Assembly: GCA_947178685.1 (NCBI GenBank)
Contig: CAMWZE010000153.1
Span: 1-5,133, forward strand
Direction: 5' to 3'
DNA: 5,133 nt
DNA from: an uncultured Porphyromonadaceae bacterium
GTDB taxonomy: Bacteria; Bacteroidota; Bacteroidia; Bacteroidales; Muribaculaceae
The first letter of the stretch is position 1. Each line of letters begins with the position of its first letter. The notes under the pieces are model-generated. The model did not search any database and was not told the origin of the DNA. It worked only from the letters and a program-made list of their open reading frames with translations. Positions 1-5,133 of the stretch are shown here, piece by piece. A program made the translations under genes and the position numbers.

Positions 1-1552
1 CCTTGAGGTCGATCTCCTTACCATTCTCGTCGATTACCTTATATTGCAGATAAGCCAACGACTCGTCAGCCACCACCTTGAAGGAACGTCCGTAGGTGCG
101 ACGCCATTTTCCATAGAGGGAGAACATGCCCTTCTTTATGTAAGCGTCAACATAAGGATGGATATACATTGTGAATTTCTTGACCTTCAGATGCCGCACA
201 AGATATTCAATCTTCTCTCCGAGCTTATCGGTAAAAAGAAGCGAAGGCTGCACCTCACCTTTTCCGAAACAGGAGGGACAGGTCTCACTCGTAGTAATGT
301 CAAGAGCCGGACGCACACGTTGGCGTGTAATCTGCATCAGGCCAAACTTACTGAGGGGAAGAATATTGTGGCGAGCCCTATCGTTGGCCATTATCTCGCG
401 CATATGGTCATAGAGGGTCTGGCGATGCTCGGCTTTGTTCATGTCAATAAAGTCGATTACGATTATGCCACCCATATCTCTAAGACGAAGCTGGCGCGCA
501 ATTTCATCGGCAGCCTTCAGATTCACATCGAGGGCATTCGTCTCCTGGTCGGCTGAGGCCTTGCTACGGTTGCCGGAGTTTACGTCAATCACATGGAGAG
601 CTTCTGTATGCTCAATTATTATATAGGCACCGCTCTTAAACGAGACAGTCTTGCCAAATGAGCTCTTAATCTGACGTGTGATGTTGAAATGATCGAAGAT
701 AGGAGTGTCTTTGCCATAAAGCTTGACAATCTCTCTATTCTCCGGAGAGATCAACCCCACATAGTTCTGTATCTGTGTGAAAGTTTCAGTCTCGTTGACG
801 TAAATATTCTCAAACGTGGGGCTGAAGATATCCCTGATCACGCTTACGGCTCTTGAATCCTCCTCATAGATCAGCATCGGAGGCTGACTCCGCTGCATCT
901 TGGCAATAGACTCCTCCCAACATTTCACGAGGCTTCTCAGCTCGTTATTAAGTTCAGCCACCTTCTTATTTTCGGCAGAAGTCCGGACAATCACGCTGAA
1001 ACCTTTAGGCTTGATGCTCCCGATAAGCTGACGCAGGCGCACTTTCTCCTCGGTAGATTTTATTTTTTGCGAGATAGATATCTTGTCGCCGAAAGGCATT
1101 AGCACCATAAACCGCCCCGTAAAGGAGATCTCGGTAGTGAGACGCGGACCTTTCGACGATATCGGCTCCTTTGCTATCTGCACGAGGAGCTGTTGGCCCG
1201 GCTGGAGCACATTCTGTATAGTGCCTTGTTTGGGGATATCCGGTTCAAGCTGAAACTTAGATATATTGGGTACATTCTTCTTGTCGGCCATAGCCTCCTC
1301 CAGATACTTGCTGTAGGTGCTGAATTGGGGGCCGAGGTCAAGATAATGAAGAAAAGCATCCTTTTCATAGCCAACATCAAGGAATGCAGCGTTCAGCCCC
1401 GGCATTATCTTCTTCACTTTAGCCAGATAAAGATCGCCGACGGCATAGGCTATGTTGCGGCTCTCCTTCTGCAGTGACACCAGCCGGGAGTCTTCAAGCA
1501 ACGCTATGGAGATCTCCTTCTGTTGAACGTCTACTACTAATTCGCTTTTCAT
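1..1552 (-). CDS. rng: Ribonuclease E/G family protein (RNase G), 3' end cut by window edge
   Basis: This is a single-strand-specific endoribonuclease that in characterised bacteria trims the 5' end of 16S rRNA and takes part in mRNA decay in the cytoplasm. 517 codons are visible with no stop, and from memory Bacteroides homologues are only slightly longer, so just a few residues are missing. An S1-like RNA-binding region spans roughly residues 37-130. The catalytic domain has the two metal-binding aspartates in VIDVNSG (D323) and IVIDFIDM (D367), between which lies the hallmark ADEIARQLRLRDMGG. The zinc-link CPSC is at C425/C428. The protein lacks the long C-terminal scaffold of RNase E, which makes it RNase G-like. 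The ATG at 1552 is secure because an in-frame TAA lies three codons upstream. No Shine-Dalgarno site is at the usual distance. It lies downstream of the HU and mS38-like genes and is probably co-transcribed with them. Confidence 0.96.
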   Translation of the reverse strand, partial: MKSELVVDVQQKEISIALLEDSRLVSLQKESRNIAYAVGDLYLAKVKKIMPGLNAAFLDVGYEKDAFLHYLDLGPQFSTYSKYLEEAMADKKNVPNISKFQLEPDIPKQGTIQNVLQPGQQLLVQIAKEPISSKGPRLTTEISFTGRFMVLMPFGDKISISQKIKSTEEKVRLRQLIGSIKPKGFSVIVRTSAENKKVAELNNELRSLVKCWEESIAKMQRSQPPMLIYEEDSRAVSVIRDIFSPTFENIYVNETETFTQIQNYVGLISPENREIVKLYGKDTPIFDHFNITRQIKSSFGKTVSFKSGAYIIIEHTEALHVIDVNSGNRSKASADQETNALDVNLKAADEIARQLRLRDMGGIIVIDFIDMNKAEHRQTLYDHMREIMANDRARHNILPLSKFGLMQITRQRVRPALDITTSETCPSCFGKGEVQPSLLFTDKLGEKIEYLVRHLKVKKFTMYIHPYVDAYIKKGMFSLYGKWRRTYGRSFKVVADESLAYLQYKVIDENGKEIDLK

Positions 1553-1560
1553 TTTAGTTT

Positions 1561-1582
1561 AAGGATCAATTTTTTGCTCCTT
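1561..1582 (-). promoter_or_regulatory. Small hairpin directly upstream of the RNase G start
   Basis: On the minus strand AAGGA pairs with TCCTT across a 12-base A/T-rich loop, ending 8 bases before the RNase G start codon. The left arm is part of AAGGAG, which looks like a Shine-Dalgarno core but lies about 24 bases from the ATG, too far for normal use. A five-base-pair stem is weak, so a real RNA structure here is only a possibility. Confidence 0.25.
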
Positions 1583-1595
1583 GTAACAAATGGAT

Positions 1596-1623
1596 ATGGG
1601 TGAAGCCTTAAAACCTCACCCAT
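1596..1623 (-). promoter_or_regulatory. Inverted repeat in the RNase G leader
   Basis: ATGGGTGA (1596-1603) and TCACCCAT (1616-1623) form a perfect 8-bp stem. In minus-strand RNA four further pairs, three of them G-U, could close the stem down to a UUAA tetraloop. No U-tract follows on either strand, so a classical intrinsic terminator is unlikely. It lies in the 95-base gap between the mS38-like stop and the RNase G start, where it could shape leader RNA, set mRNA stability or attenuate RNase G expression. The structure is seen; the function is inferred. Confidence 0.45.
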
Positions 1624-1647
1624 TCCCGGTTGTCACCTTCCTGAGAA

Positions 1648-1737
1648 TTATTTCTTCTTATGACGATTCTTTCTCAGTCTTTTCTTGCGTTTGTGAGTAG
1701 CCATCTTGTGGCCTTTTCTTTTCTTTCCGCTGGGCAT
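1648..1737 (-). CDS. AURKAIP1/COX24 (mS38-like) domain small basic protein, 29 aa
   Basis: This 29-residue open frame begins MPSGKKRKGHKM and ends in NRHKKK followed by TAA. About two thirds of its residues are Lys, Arg or His. The pattern KKRKGHKMATHKRKKRLRK matches the C-terminal motif of the AURKAIP1/COX24 family, whose mitochondrial member mS38 is a small-ribosomal-subunit protein. Database annotation of near-identical Bacteroidota peptides under this domain name is recalled from memory. A ribosomal or RNA-binding role is therefore likely but inferred. The sequence is far too ordered to be a chance frame in an intergenic gap, and it sits in line between HU and RNase G. An internal ATG exists at 1704, but the MPSGKKRK start fits remembered homologues. 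The leader is A/T-rich with no Shine-Dalgarno site. Standard gene finders often miss it because of its size. Confidence 0.85.
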   Translation of the reverse strand: MPSGKKRKGHKMATHKRKKRLRKNRHKKK

Positions 1738-1738
1738 A

Positions 1739-1757
1739 ATGGTTATTATTATGGTTA
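1739..1757. repeat. Direct repeat of ATGGTTA upstream of the mS38-like start
   Basis: Two perfect copies of ATGGTTA (1739-1745 and 1751-1757) are separated by TTATT, one base upstream of the small gene's start codon. The 12-base period and its position in the untranslated leader could suit a protein or RNA contact site, but in A/T-rich DNA a 7-base repeat may arise by chance. Confidence 0.3.
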
Positions 1758-1821
1758 ATTAAAATGTTGGTCGTTTATACGGTGGTCCTTTTTAGAGGGC
1801 ACACTCGTATTATTTATTCTC

Positions 1822-2103
1822 TTATTTTCCCTCTTTTACCTCCTCAAGGAAAACCTTGGAGGGTTTGAACGCCGGAATCTTATGCTCCGGGATAATCAGG
1901 GATGTGTTCTTGGAGATATTGCGGGCTGTCTTCTCCTTACGGGTTTTGATGATGAAACTGCCGAAACCGCGCAGATATACATTCTCTCCACCAGACATAG
2001 CCGCTTTCACTACCTCCATAAAGTTCTCAACTGTTGTCAACACCGCCGCTTTCTCAAGCCCGGTGGTACGTGAAATCTCATTTACTATCTCAGCTTTTGT
2101 CAT
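1822..2103 (-). CDS. HU family DNA-binding protein
   Basis: This is a histone-like nucleoid protein that binds and bends DNA as a dimer. The 93-residue length fits the family (about 90). Residues 1-45 form the helical dimerisation part (MTKAEIVNEI at the start). The signature VYLRGFGSF is at 42-50, and the beta-arm covers about 52-75 with RNISKNTSLIIPEH, followed by IPAFKPSK. The usual RNP motif at the arm tip is RNI here, so the proline that intercalates into DNA in E. coli HU is replaced by Ile63; remembered Bacteroides homologues look the same. The start is set at the ATG at 2103, giving the typical MTKAEIV N-terminus; a TTG four codons upstream extends the frame but is unlikely. It is first in the apparent HU / mS38-like / RNase G transcription unit. 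Confidence 0.95.
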   Translation of the reverse strand: MTKAEIVNEISRTTGLEKAAVLTTVENFMEVVKAAMSGGENVYLRGFGSFIIKTRKEKTARNISKNTSLIIPEHKIPAFKPSKVFLEEVKEGK

Positions 2104-2208
2104 TGTTGTGTACAAAAAAGAATTAAATATTAATCCTGTGCCCTATGGCAGAGCCTATTTTCTCACAATCAATAAGCAATAAATAAGCCGTCACTCCATT
2201 TGGCGGTG

Positions 2209-2240
2209 CAAATATCGTAATTTTTTTTCATTCTTTAAAA
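2209..2240 (-). promoter_or_regulatory. Candidate Bacteroidetes-type promoter for HU
   Basis: On the minus strand GATATTTG (2216-2209) differs by one fixed base from the Bacteroidetes -7 box TAnnTTTG. A TTTTA at 2240-2236 lies about 20 bases upstream, where a TTTG-like -33 box is expected. Transcription would begin roughly 100 bases before the HU ATG. The rest of the 2104-2341 gap holds A/T-rich DNA and short weak inverted repeats, including TGTGG/CCACA at about 2310-2325. It has no gene and no convincing terminator for the YigZ gene that ends at 2342. Confidence 0.4.
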
Positions 2241-2341
2241 AGATTAAGCCAAAAATCAAAATATTTTTACTCTCTATGAGCCTCCACCGCTTAAATAGAG
2301 CCGTTTTTTGTGGGTAAGACCACAATTCAATGAATATTTCC

Positions 2342-2944
2342 TCAAATATCGTCCGGATTACGAAGATCAACTCCATCAAGCTTTCTCAGCCGGCCCATGA
2401 TTCCTTCGGCCATATCCTTGCGAAAGCGGAGTCTGAGCATACAGGTGTTGTCAAACGTGCGTTCCACCACTTCTATATTCCCTCCTTTCACTATCTTCAT
2501 GACCCCGTCGGCAGCTACGTAGGGAAACACAGCGACAGTATCGGTCATCTCGTGCATCTCCTTACGTCCACCATCCTCAAGGGCAAGACGGGCCGCCTCT
2601 CTGTAGGCCGCTATCAGGCCGGGTGTCCCCAGTTTTATACCGCCGAAGTATCTCACAACGATCACAACCACATCCGTCAGCTCCAGACTGTTGATCTGGC
2701 CGAGTATCGGCTTCCCGGCTGTGCCGGAGGGCTCTCCGTTGTCGTTGAGCTGCCATTCCTTACGATCAGGACCTATCATATAGGCCCAGCACACATGACG
2801 GGCATCGTGATATTCGTTCTGGTATTCCTTCACATATTCACGAGCCGTTTCCGCATCGTCTACCTTTATGGCAAACGACAGGAAACGACTCATCTTTTCT
2901 GTGTATTTACCCTCACCGTCGTGCTGAAGAGTGAAATATGCCAT
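2342..2944 (-). CDS. YigZ/IMPACT family protein (UPF0029)
   Basis: This 200-residue protein has the full YigZ layout: an N-terminal IMPACT/UPF0029 domain (about 15-125) and a C-terminal DUF1949-like ferredoxin-fold domain (about 135-200). Hallmarks are ARHVCWAYMIG (48-58), DNGEPSGTAGKPIL (68-81) and VVRYFGGIKLGTPGLIAAY (96-114). Bacterial members are conserved but poorly defined; the eukaryotic IMPACT protein binds GCN1 and regulates GCN2, and nucleic-acid or ribosome binding has been suggested for YigZ. The ATG at 2944 is chosen over an adjacent TTG at 2947. The gene begins 33 bases after the DJ-1-family stop, so the two are probably one operon with this gene second. The final residues NPDDI and TGA are intact. 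Confidence 0.94.
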   Translation of the reverse strand: MAYFTLQHDGEGKYTEKMSRFLSFAIKVDDAETAREYVKEYQNEYHDARHVCWAYMIGPDRKEWQLNDNGEPSGTAGKPILGQINSLELTDVVVIVVRYFGGIKLGTPGLIAAYREAARLALEDGGRKEMHEMTDTVAVFPYVAADGVMKIVKGGNIEVVERTFDNTCMLRLRFRKDMAEGIMGRLRKLDGVDLRNPDDI

Positions 2945-2977
2945 CAATTATATCTTCAAATTATGACACCTGTCGGG

Positions 2978-3568
2978 TTATCCGAAATAATTCACTATTT
3001 TCTCCTCAAGCGATGGGTAAAAAAGCATCCCGGAGGCAACCTCCTCAGCCTTTGCAAGACCCTTATCCTCTTTCACGATATTGAGAGCCCAGATGAGAGC
3101 ATTGGCAGGGCCGTTGCCAAGTACAAACTTTCCGTCTTCCACAACCGGGGCATCCTTTACCTCTGCACCTTCAAGCATACCCTCAAAACCGGGATAGCAA
3201 GTTGCTTTCAAGCCTTTAAGGAGCCCGAGCTGACCAAGCACGACAGCCGGCGCGGCACAGATAGCTGCGATGCGGCCATCTGCAGACTCTGCCTGACGAC
3301 GCAGAAGCCCCTGAAGGGGCGAGAACTCATAAAGATTTGTCGCGCCCGGCATTCCACCGGGCAGCACAAGCCATTTGGCATTGGCAAATAGTGTATTGTC
3401 GTAGAGTACATCAGCGTTAACTGTCACGCCGTGAGCGCCTTTTACCTGGAGGGCTCTTGTTATGGAAACTGTCTTGACATTCATGCCGGCACGACGCATC
3501 ACATCAATAGCCGTGAGGGCCTCAATCTCTTCGAATCCCTCTGCGAGAAATATAAATGATTCGTTCAT
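2978..3568 (-). CDS. DJ-1/YajL (PfpI) family protein
   Basis: This 196-residue single-domain protein is full length for the DJ-1/YajL subfamily, cytoplasmic proteins implicated in oxidative stress protection and proposed, with some dispute, as protein or glyoxal deglycases. Visible motifs are LAEGFEEIEAL at the N-terminus, with E16 matching DJ-1 Glu18, then DVMRRAG, LPGGMPGATNL (69-79), and the nucleophile elbow AAICAAP with C104 matching DJ-1 Cys106. CYPGFEG at about 124-130 follows the YajL pattern and lacks the histidine found in human DJ-1. The late motif GNGPANALIWAL is a slight variant of the usual GPG form. The ATG at 3568 starts directly on the conserved strand (MNESFIFLAEGFEE). The open frame extends to a TTG at 3625, but that extension is A/T-rich leader. 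It is the first gene of a pair with YigZ and is divergent from apbE. Confidence 0.93.
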   Translation of the reverse strand: MNESFIFLAEGFEEIEALTAIDVMRRAGMNVKTVSITRALQVKGAHGVTVNADVLYDNTLFANAKWLVLPGGMPGATNLYEFSPLQGLLRRQAESADGRIAAICAAPAVVLGQLGLLKGLKATCYPGFEGMLEGAEVKDAPVVEDGKFVLGNGPANALIWALNIVKEDKGLAKAEEVASGMLFYPSLEEKIVNYFG

Positions 3569-3653
3569 AGCTTTGATCTTGATTATGTTCTTTAATAAAT
3601 AAAAAATTAATAATACGGGTATCAATTCCCGGATATCAGTGATTATGCGACAC

Positions 3654-3685
3654 CAAATTTACAAAATATTATTGATTTTCGCTAA
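3654..3685 (-). promoter_or_regulatory. Promoter for the DJ-1 / YigZ unit
   Basis: The minus strand reads TAAATTTG at 3661-3654, a perfect match to the Bacteroidetes -7 consensus TAnnTTTG. A TTAG at 3685-3682, 20 bases upstream, is a one-mismatch -33 box. Transcription would start near 3647 and give a leader of about 80 bases. The -33 region overlaps the -7 box of the divergent apbE promoter. Confidence 0.6.
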
Positions 3686-3690
3686 CTTTG
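3658..3690 (+). promoter_or_regulatory. Promoter for apbE
   Basis: TAACTTTG at 3683-3690 matches the Bacteroidetes -7 consensus TAnnTTTG exactly, and TTTAC at 3658-3662 sits about 20 bases upstream as a weak -33 box. Transcription would start near 3697, about 27 bases before the ATG at 3724. The box covers the alternative upstream TTG start at 3688, which supports the ATG as the true start. The -33 region overlaps the -7 box of the divergent DJ-1 promoter. Confidence 0.6.
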
Positions 3691-3723
3691 TCACAAAATT
3701 TTTACGATAAATACATTTATTTC

Positions 3724-4719
3724 ATGGTATCAAAGATAAAAAAAGGGTTTTTGATCCCCCTGTGCATCATTGTAGCCTTAGCCTATACAGGATGCAAAGA
3801 AAGCGAATACCACCGCACAGAGGGCCTCATCTGGAACACAGCCTACCACATCACCTTTAAGGGTGACAAAAGTCTTGAGGATTCAGTAATGACGGTGCTC
3901 GATGATGTTGGAAAGAGCCTGAACGTATTCGACACTACATCTCTGGTGAGCCGTGTAAACCGAAATATCTCTACAGTGGTTGACGAACATTTCAAACGTG
4001 TGTATAAGGCCTCGCTTGACGTGAATAGTAAAAGTTGTGGTATGTTTGACCCCACACTCTCACCCCTCATAACAGCATGGGGCTTCGGGATGGGTCATAC
4101 ACCTACGGCTGACACCCTCAATATCGATGCCATCATGAAGTATGTAGGGATCGGGAAGACTCATCTGAACGGAGATACGCTCGTAAAGGAGAATCCTGAC
4201 ATCAGCTTCAATTTCTCAGCCGTGGCAAAGGGATATGCATGCGATGCTGTGGGCGCCATGCTTAGAAGAAATGAGGTGACCGACTATCTTGTAGAGATTG
4301 GTGGAGAGATTGTAGCCTCCGGTGTAAGTCCTTCTATGACTCAATGGAAAGTCTCGATTGACCGCCCTGTGGTTTCTGACTCAATTATACATGATTCCTC
4401 AGCAATAATCAAGCTCACGGATGCGGGTTTGGCTACTTCCGGCAATTATCGAAATTTCCATATGGAAAAGGGGCACCGGTTCGGTCATACTATTTCTCCT
4501 AAAACCGGACGTCCCGTGGCTACCGATGTAGTGAGTGCAACTGTAATCGCCCCTACGGCTATGATGGCAGATGCCATGGCTACAGCTTGTATGGCAGCAG
4601 GAAGTGAGGTCTCGAAAACTATGATGAGTTCTGCCGGGTATGAGGCATTGCTGATTCTCGCTGATTCTACTGTATGGATCACCCCCGGACTCGAAAAGCT
4701 TCTGATAAACGACCGTTAG
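3724..4719 (+). CDS. apbE: FAD:protein FMN transferase, ApbE family lipoprotein
   Basis: ApbE splits FAD and links FMN covalently to a Ser/Thr in exported flavoproteins such as NqrB, NqrC, RnfG or RnfD (EC 2.7.1.180). The 331-residue protein starts with KIKK and a hydrophobic stretch (9-22), then the lipobox-like YTGC with C24 as the lipid site, so it is probably membrane-anchored outside the cytoplasm. Tyr at -3 is atypical. Family motifs in order are MFDPTLSPLITAWGFG (107-122), SAVAKGYACDAVG (165-177), LVEIGGEIVASG (189-200), ATSGNYRNF (237-245), HTISPKTGRP (255-264), and the Mg-site region TAMMADAMATA with D283 and T287. Ser258 replaces the Asp usual in the HTIDPRTG motif. The ATG is supported by the promoter box lying over the TTG alternative. 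No nqr or rnf gene is visible nearby. Confidence 0.95.
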   Translation: MVSKIKKGFLIPLCIIVALAYTGCKESEYHRTEGLIWNTAYHITFKGDKSLEDSVMTVLDDVGKSLNVFDTTSLVSRVNRNISTVVDEHFKRVYKASLDVNSKSCGMFDPTLSPLITAWGFGMGHTPTADTLNIDAIMKYVGIGKTHLNGDTLVKENPDISFNFSAVAKGYACDAVGAMLRRNEVTDYLVEIGGEIVASGVSPSMTQWKVSIDRPVVSDSIIHDSSAIIKLTDAGLATSGNYRNFHMEKGHRFGHTISPKTGRPVATDVVSATVIAPTAMMADAMATACMAAGSEVSKTMMSSAGYEALLILADSTVWITPGLEKLLINDR

Positions 4720-4773
4720 ATATCAACACTGAAGACCAACTGACGCCGTACAAAGAGAAAGATTGTAATGAAA

Positions 4774-4818
4774 ATATAATGCCATCTGTTAAACTTTTAT
4801 TAACAGATGGCATTATAT
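4774..4818 (+). terminator. Perfect 19-bp inverted repeat after apbE, probable terminator
   Basis: ATATAATGCCATCTGTTAA (4774-4792) and its exact reverse complement (4800-4818) are separated by the 7-base loop ACTTTTA, 55 bases after the apbE stop. Such a long perfect stem is very unlikely by chance. It lacks a continuous U-tract, though the flanks are A-rich before (GAAAATA) and T-rich within the outer stem (ATTATAT). It could be a terminator, an mRNA 3'-end stabiliser or a protein-binding palindrome. The structure is certain; the terminator role is inferred. Confidence 0.55.
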
Positions 4819-4827
4819 CTATAAACC

Positions 4828-4846
4828 TACATCTTTTAAGGATGTA
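4828..4846 (+). other. Second small hairpin before the patatin gene
   Basis: TACATC (4828-4833) pairs with GATGTA (4841-4846) across a 7-base loop, nine bases after the larger hairpin. It falls in the untranslated region before the patatin gene. A clear TAnnTTTG promoter box for that gene was not found between here and 4894. Six base pairs in A/T-rich DNA may be chance. Confidence 0.25.
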
Positions 4847-4894
4847 TAAAACTTTCCACTGCAAACTATCTAAAGAAATAACACTTAACTCGAC

Positions 4895-5133
4895 ATGGAT
4901 CTTCTACAACATTCCGGTCCCAAAACGCGGGCTGCCACGTTTATAATTATGCTCTGTATATCCACTATTCTTTCGGGTCTGCATGCCGAAGAGAAGATAG
5001 GACTTGTGCTAAGTGGCGGAGGCGCAAAGGGAATAGCTCATGTAGGCGTAATAAAGGCTTTGGAAGAGAACGATATACCTATCGACTATGTAGCCGGCAC
5101 ATCTATGGGCGCCATAGTGGGTAGTCTCTATAG
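4895..5133 (+). CDS. Patatin-like phospholipase, secreted, 3' end beyond window
   Basis: The first 79 residues are visible. A hydrophobic signal peptide core (about 14-29) is followed by a likely cleavage site after HA (residue 31). The patatin fold starts with the beta-strand [13 protein letters not shown], whose GGGAKG (41-46) forms the oxyanion hole. Then comes [10 protein letters not shown] and the nucleophile elbow GTSMG (68-72) with Ser70 as the catalytic serine; the partner Asp of the Ser-Asp dyad would lie downstream. The family are lipid acyl hydrolases. Exported Bacteroidota members often carry a C-terminal outer-membrane beta-barrel resembling PlpD-type Vd proteins, which would give a much longer protein, but that part is not visible. 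The start is firm because an in-frame TAA lies three codons upstream of the ATG. It is separated from apbE by the 19-bp hairpin and is probably an independent transcript. Confidence 0.93.
   Translation, partial: MDLLQHSGPKTRAATFIIMLCISTILSGLHAEEKIGLVLSGGGAKGIAHVGVIKALEENDIPIDYVAGTSMGAIVGSLY

Noticed and set aside
44..556. A 170-codon plus-strand open frame antisense to RNase G
   Set aside because: It lies wholly over the catalytic part of RNase G, whose D323, D367 and CPSC motifs are intact. It shows no domain of its own.
2191..2379. A 62-codon minus-strand frame overlapping the end of the YigZ gene
   Set aside because: It covers A/T-rich intergenic DNA and the likely HU promoter, and its composition is that of random A/T-rich sequence.
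2330..3391. A 353-codon plus-strand open frame antisense to the YigZ and DJ-1 genes
   Set aside because: It spans two genes with unmistakable family motifs on the other strand and crosses their intergenic gap. Its translation shows no recognisable domain and is rich in Cys and His as expected for a shadow frame.
3602..3640. Possible hairpin in the DJ-1 leader (CGGG/CCCG near 3617-3634)
   Set aside because: Only four consecutive pairs form, with mismatches outside them, so it is not distinguishable from chance.
4774..4818. Possible integron attC site or Xer dif site
   Set aside because: The perfect symmetric stem lacks the imperfect R/L core pairs and unpaired bases of attC, and does not resemble the dif layout. 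No integrase, cassette or recombinase gene is present.
4674..4946. Frames on both strands around the apbE end and the 19-bp hairpin
   Set aside because: They exist because the palindrome translates similarly on both strands. They overlap apbE or the patatin start and have no recognisable features.

Overview
The window comes from a Bacteroidales bacterium, probably close to Muribaculaceae or Bacteroides. The evidence is the close Bacteroidota-type match of the RNase G, HU, ApbE and patatin proteins, start codons preceded by A/T-rich leaders instead of Shine-Dalgarno sites, and promoter boxes of the Bacteroidetes TAnnTTTG type. The genus is an inference. Seven protein genes are visible, two of them cut by the window edges.

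Left block (1-2240, minus strand): reading from right to left, an HU-family nucleoid protein, a 29-residue very basic protein resembling the AURKAIP1/COX24 (mitochondrial ribosomal protein mS38) C-terminal motif, and ribonuclease G, whose last few codons lie outside the window. All three point the same way with gaps of 84 and 95 bases. They may be co-transcribed from a promoter near 2209-2240. The theme is nucleoid and ribosome/RNA housekeeping. The leader in front of the RNase G gene holds two inverted repeats.

Middle block (2342-3661, minus strand): a DJ-1/YajL-family protein followed 33 bases later by a YigZ/IMPACT-family protein, very likely one operon. Its promoter is interleaved with the promoter of the next, divergent gene.

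Right block (3658-5133, plus strand): a lipoprotein FAD:protein FMN transferase (ApbE), which attaches FMN to extracytoplasmic flavoproteins such as NQR/RNF subunits, although none of these is encoded here. A perfect 19-bp inverted repeat follows. Then comes the start of a secreted patatin-like phospholipase that runs off the right edge.

Nothing here is a clearly new multi-gene system: no mobile element, CRISPR array, tRNA or rRNA was seen. The points most worth a second look are the tiny mS38-like gene, the overlapping divergent promoters, the perfect hairpin after apbE, the structured RNase G leader, and the missing intercalating proline in HU. No gap without a gene exceeds 300 bases; the longest (2104-2341) carries the likely HU promoter and the 3' flank of the YigZ gene.
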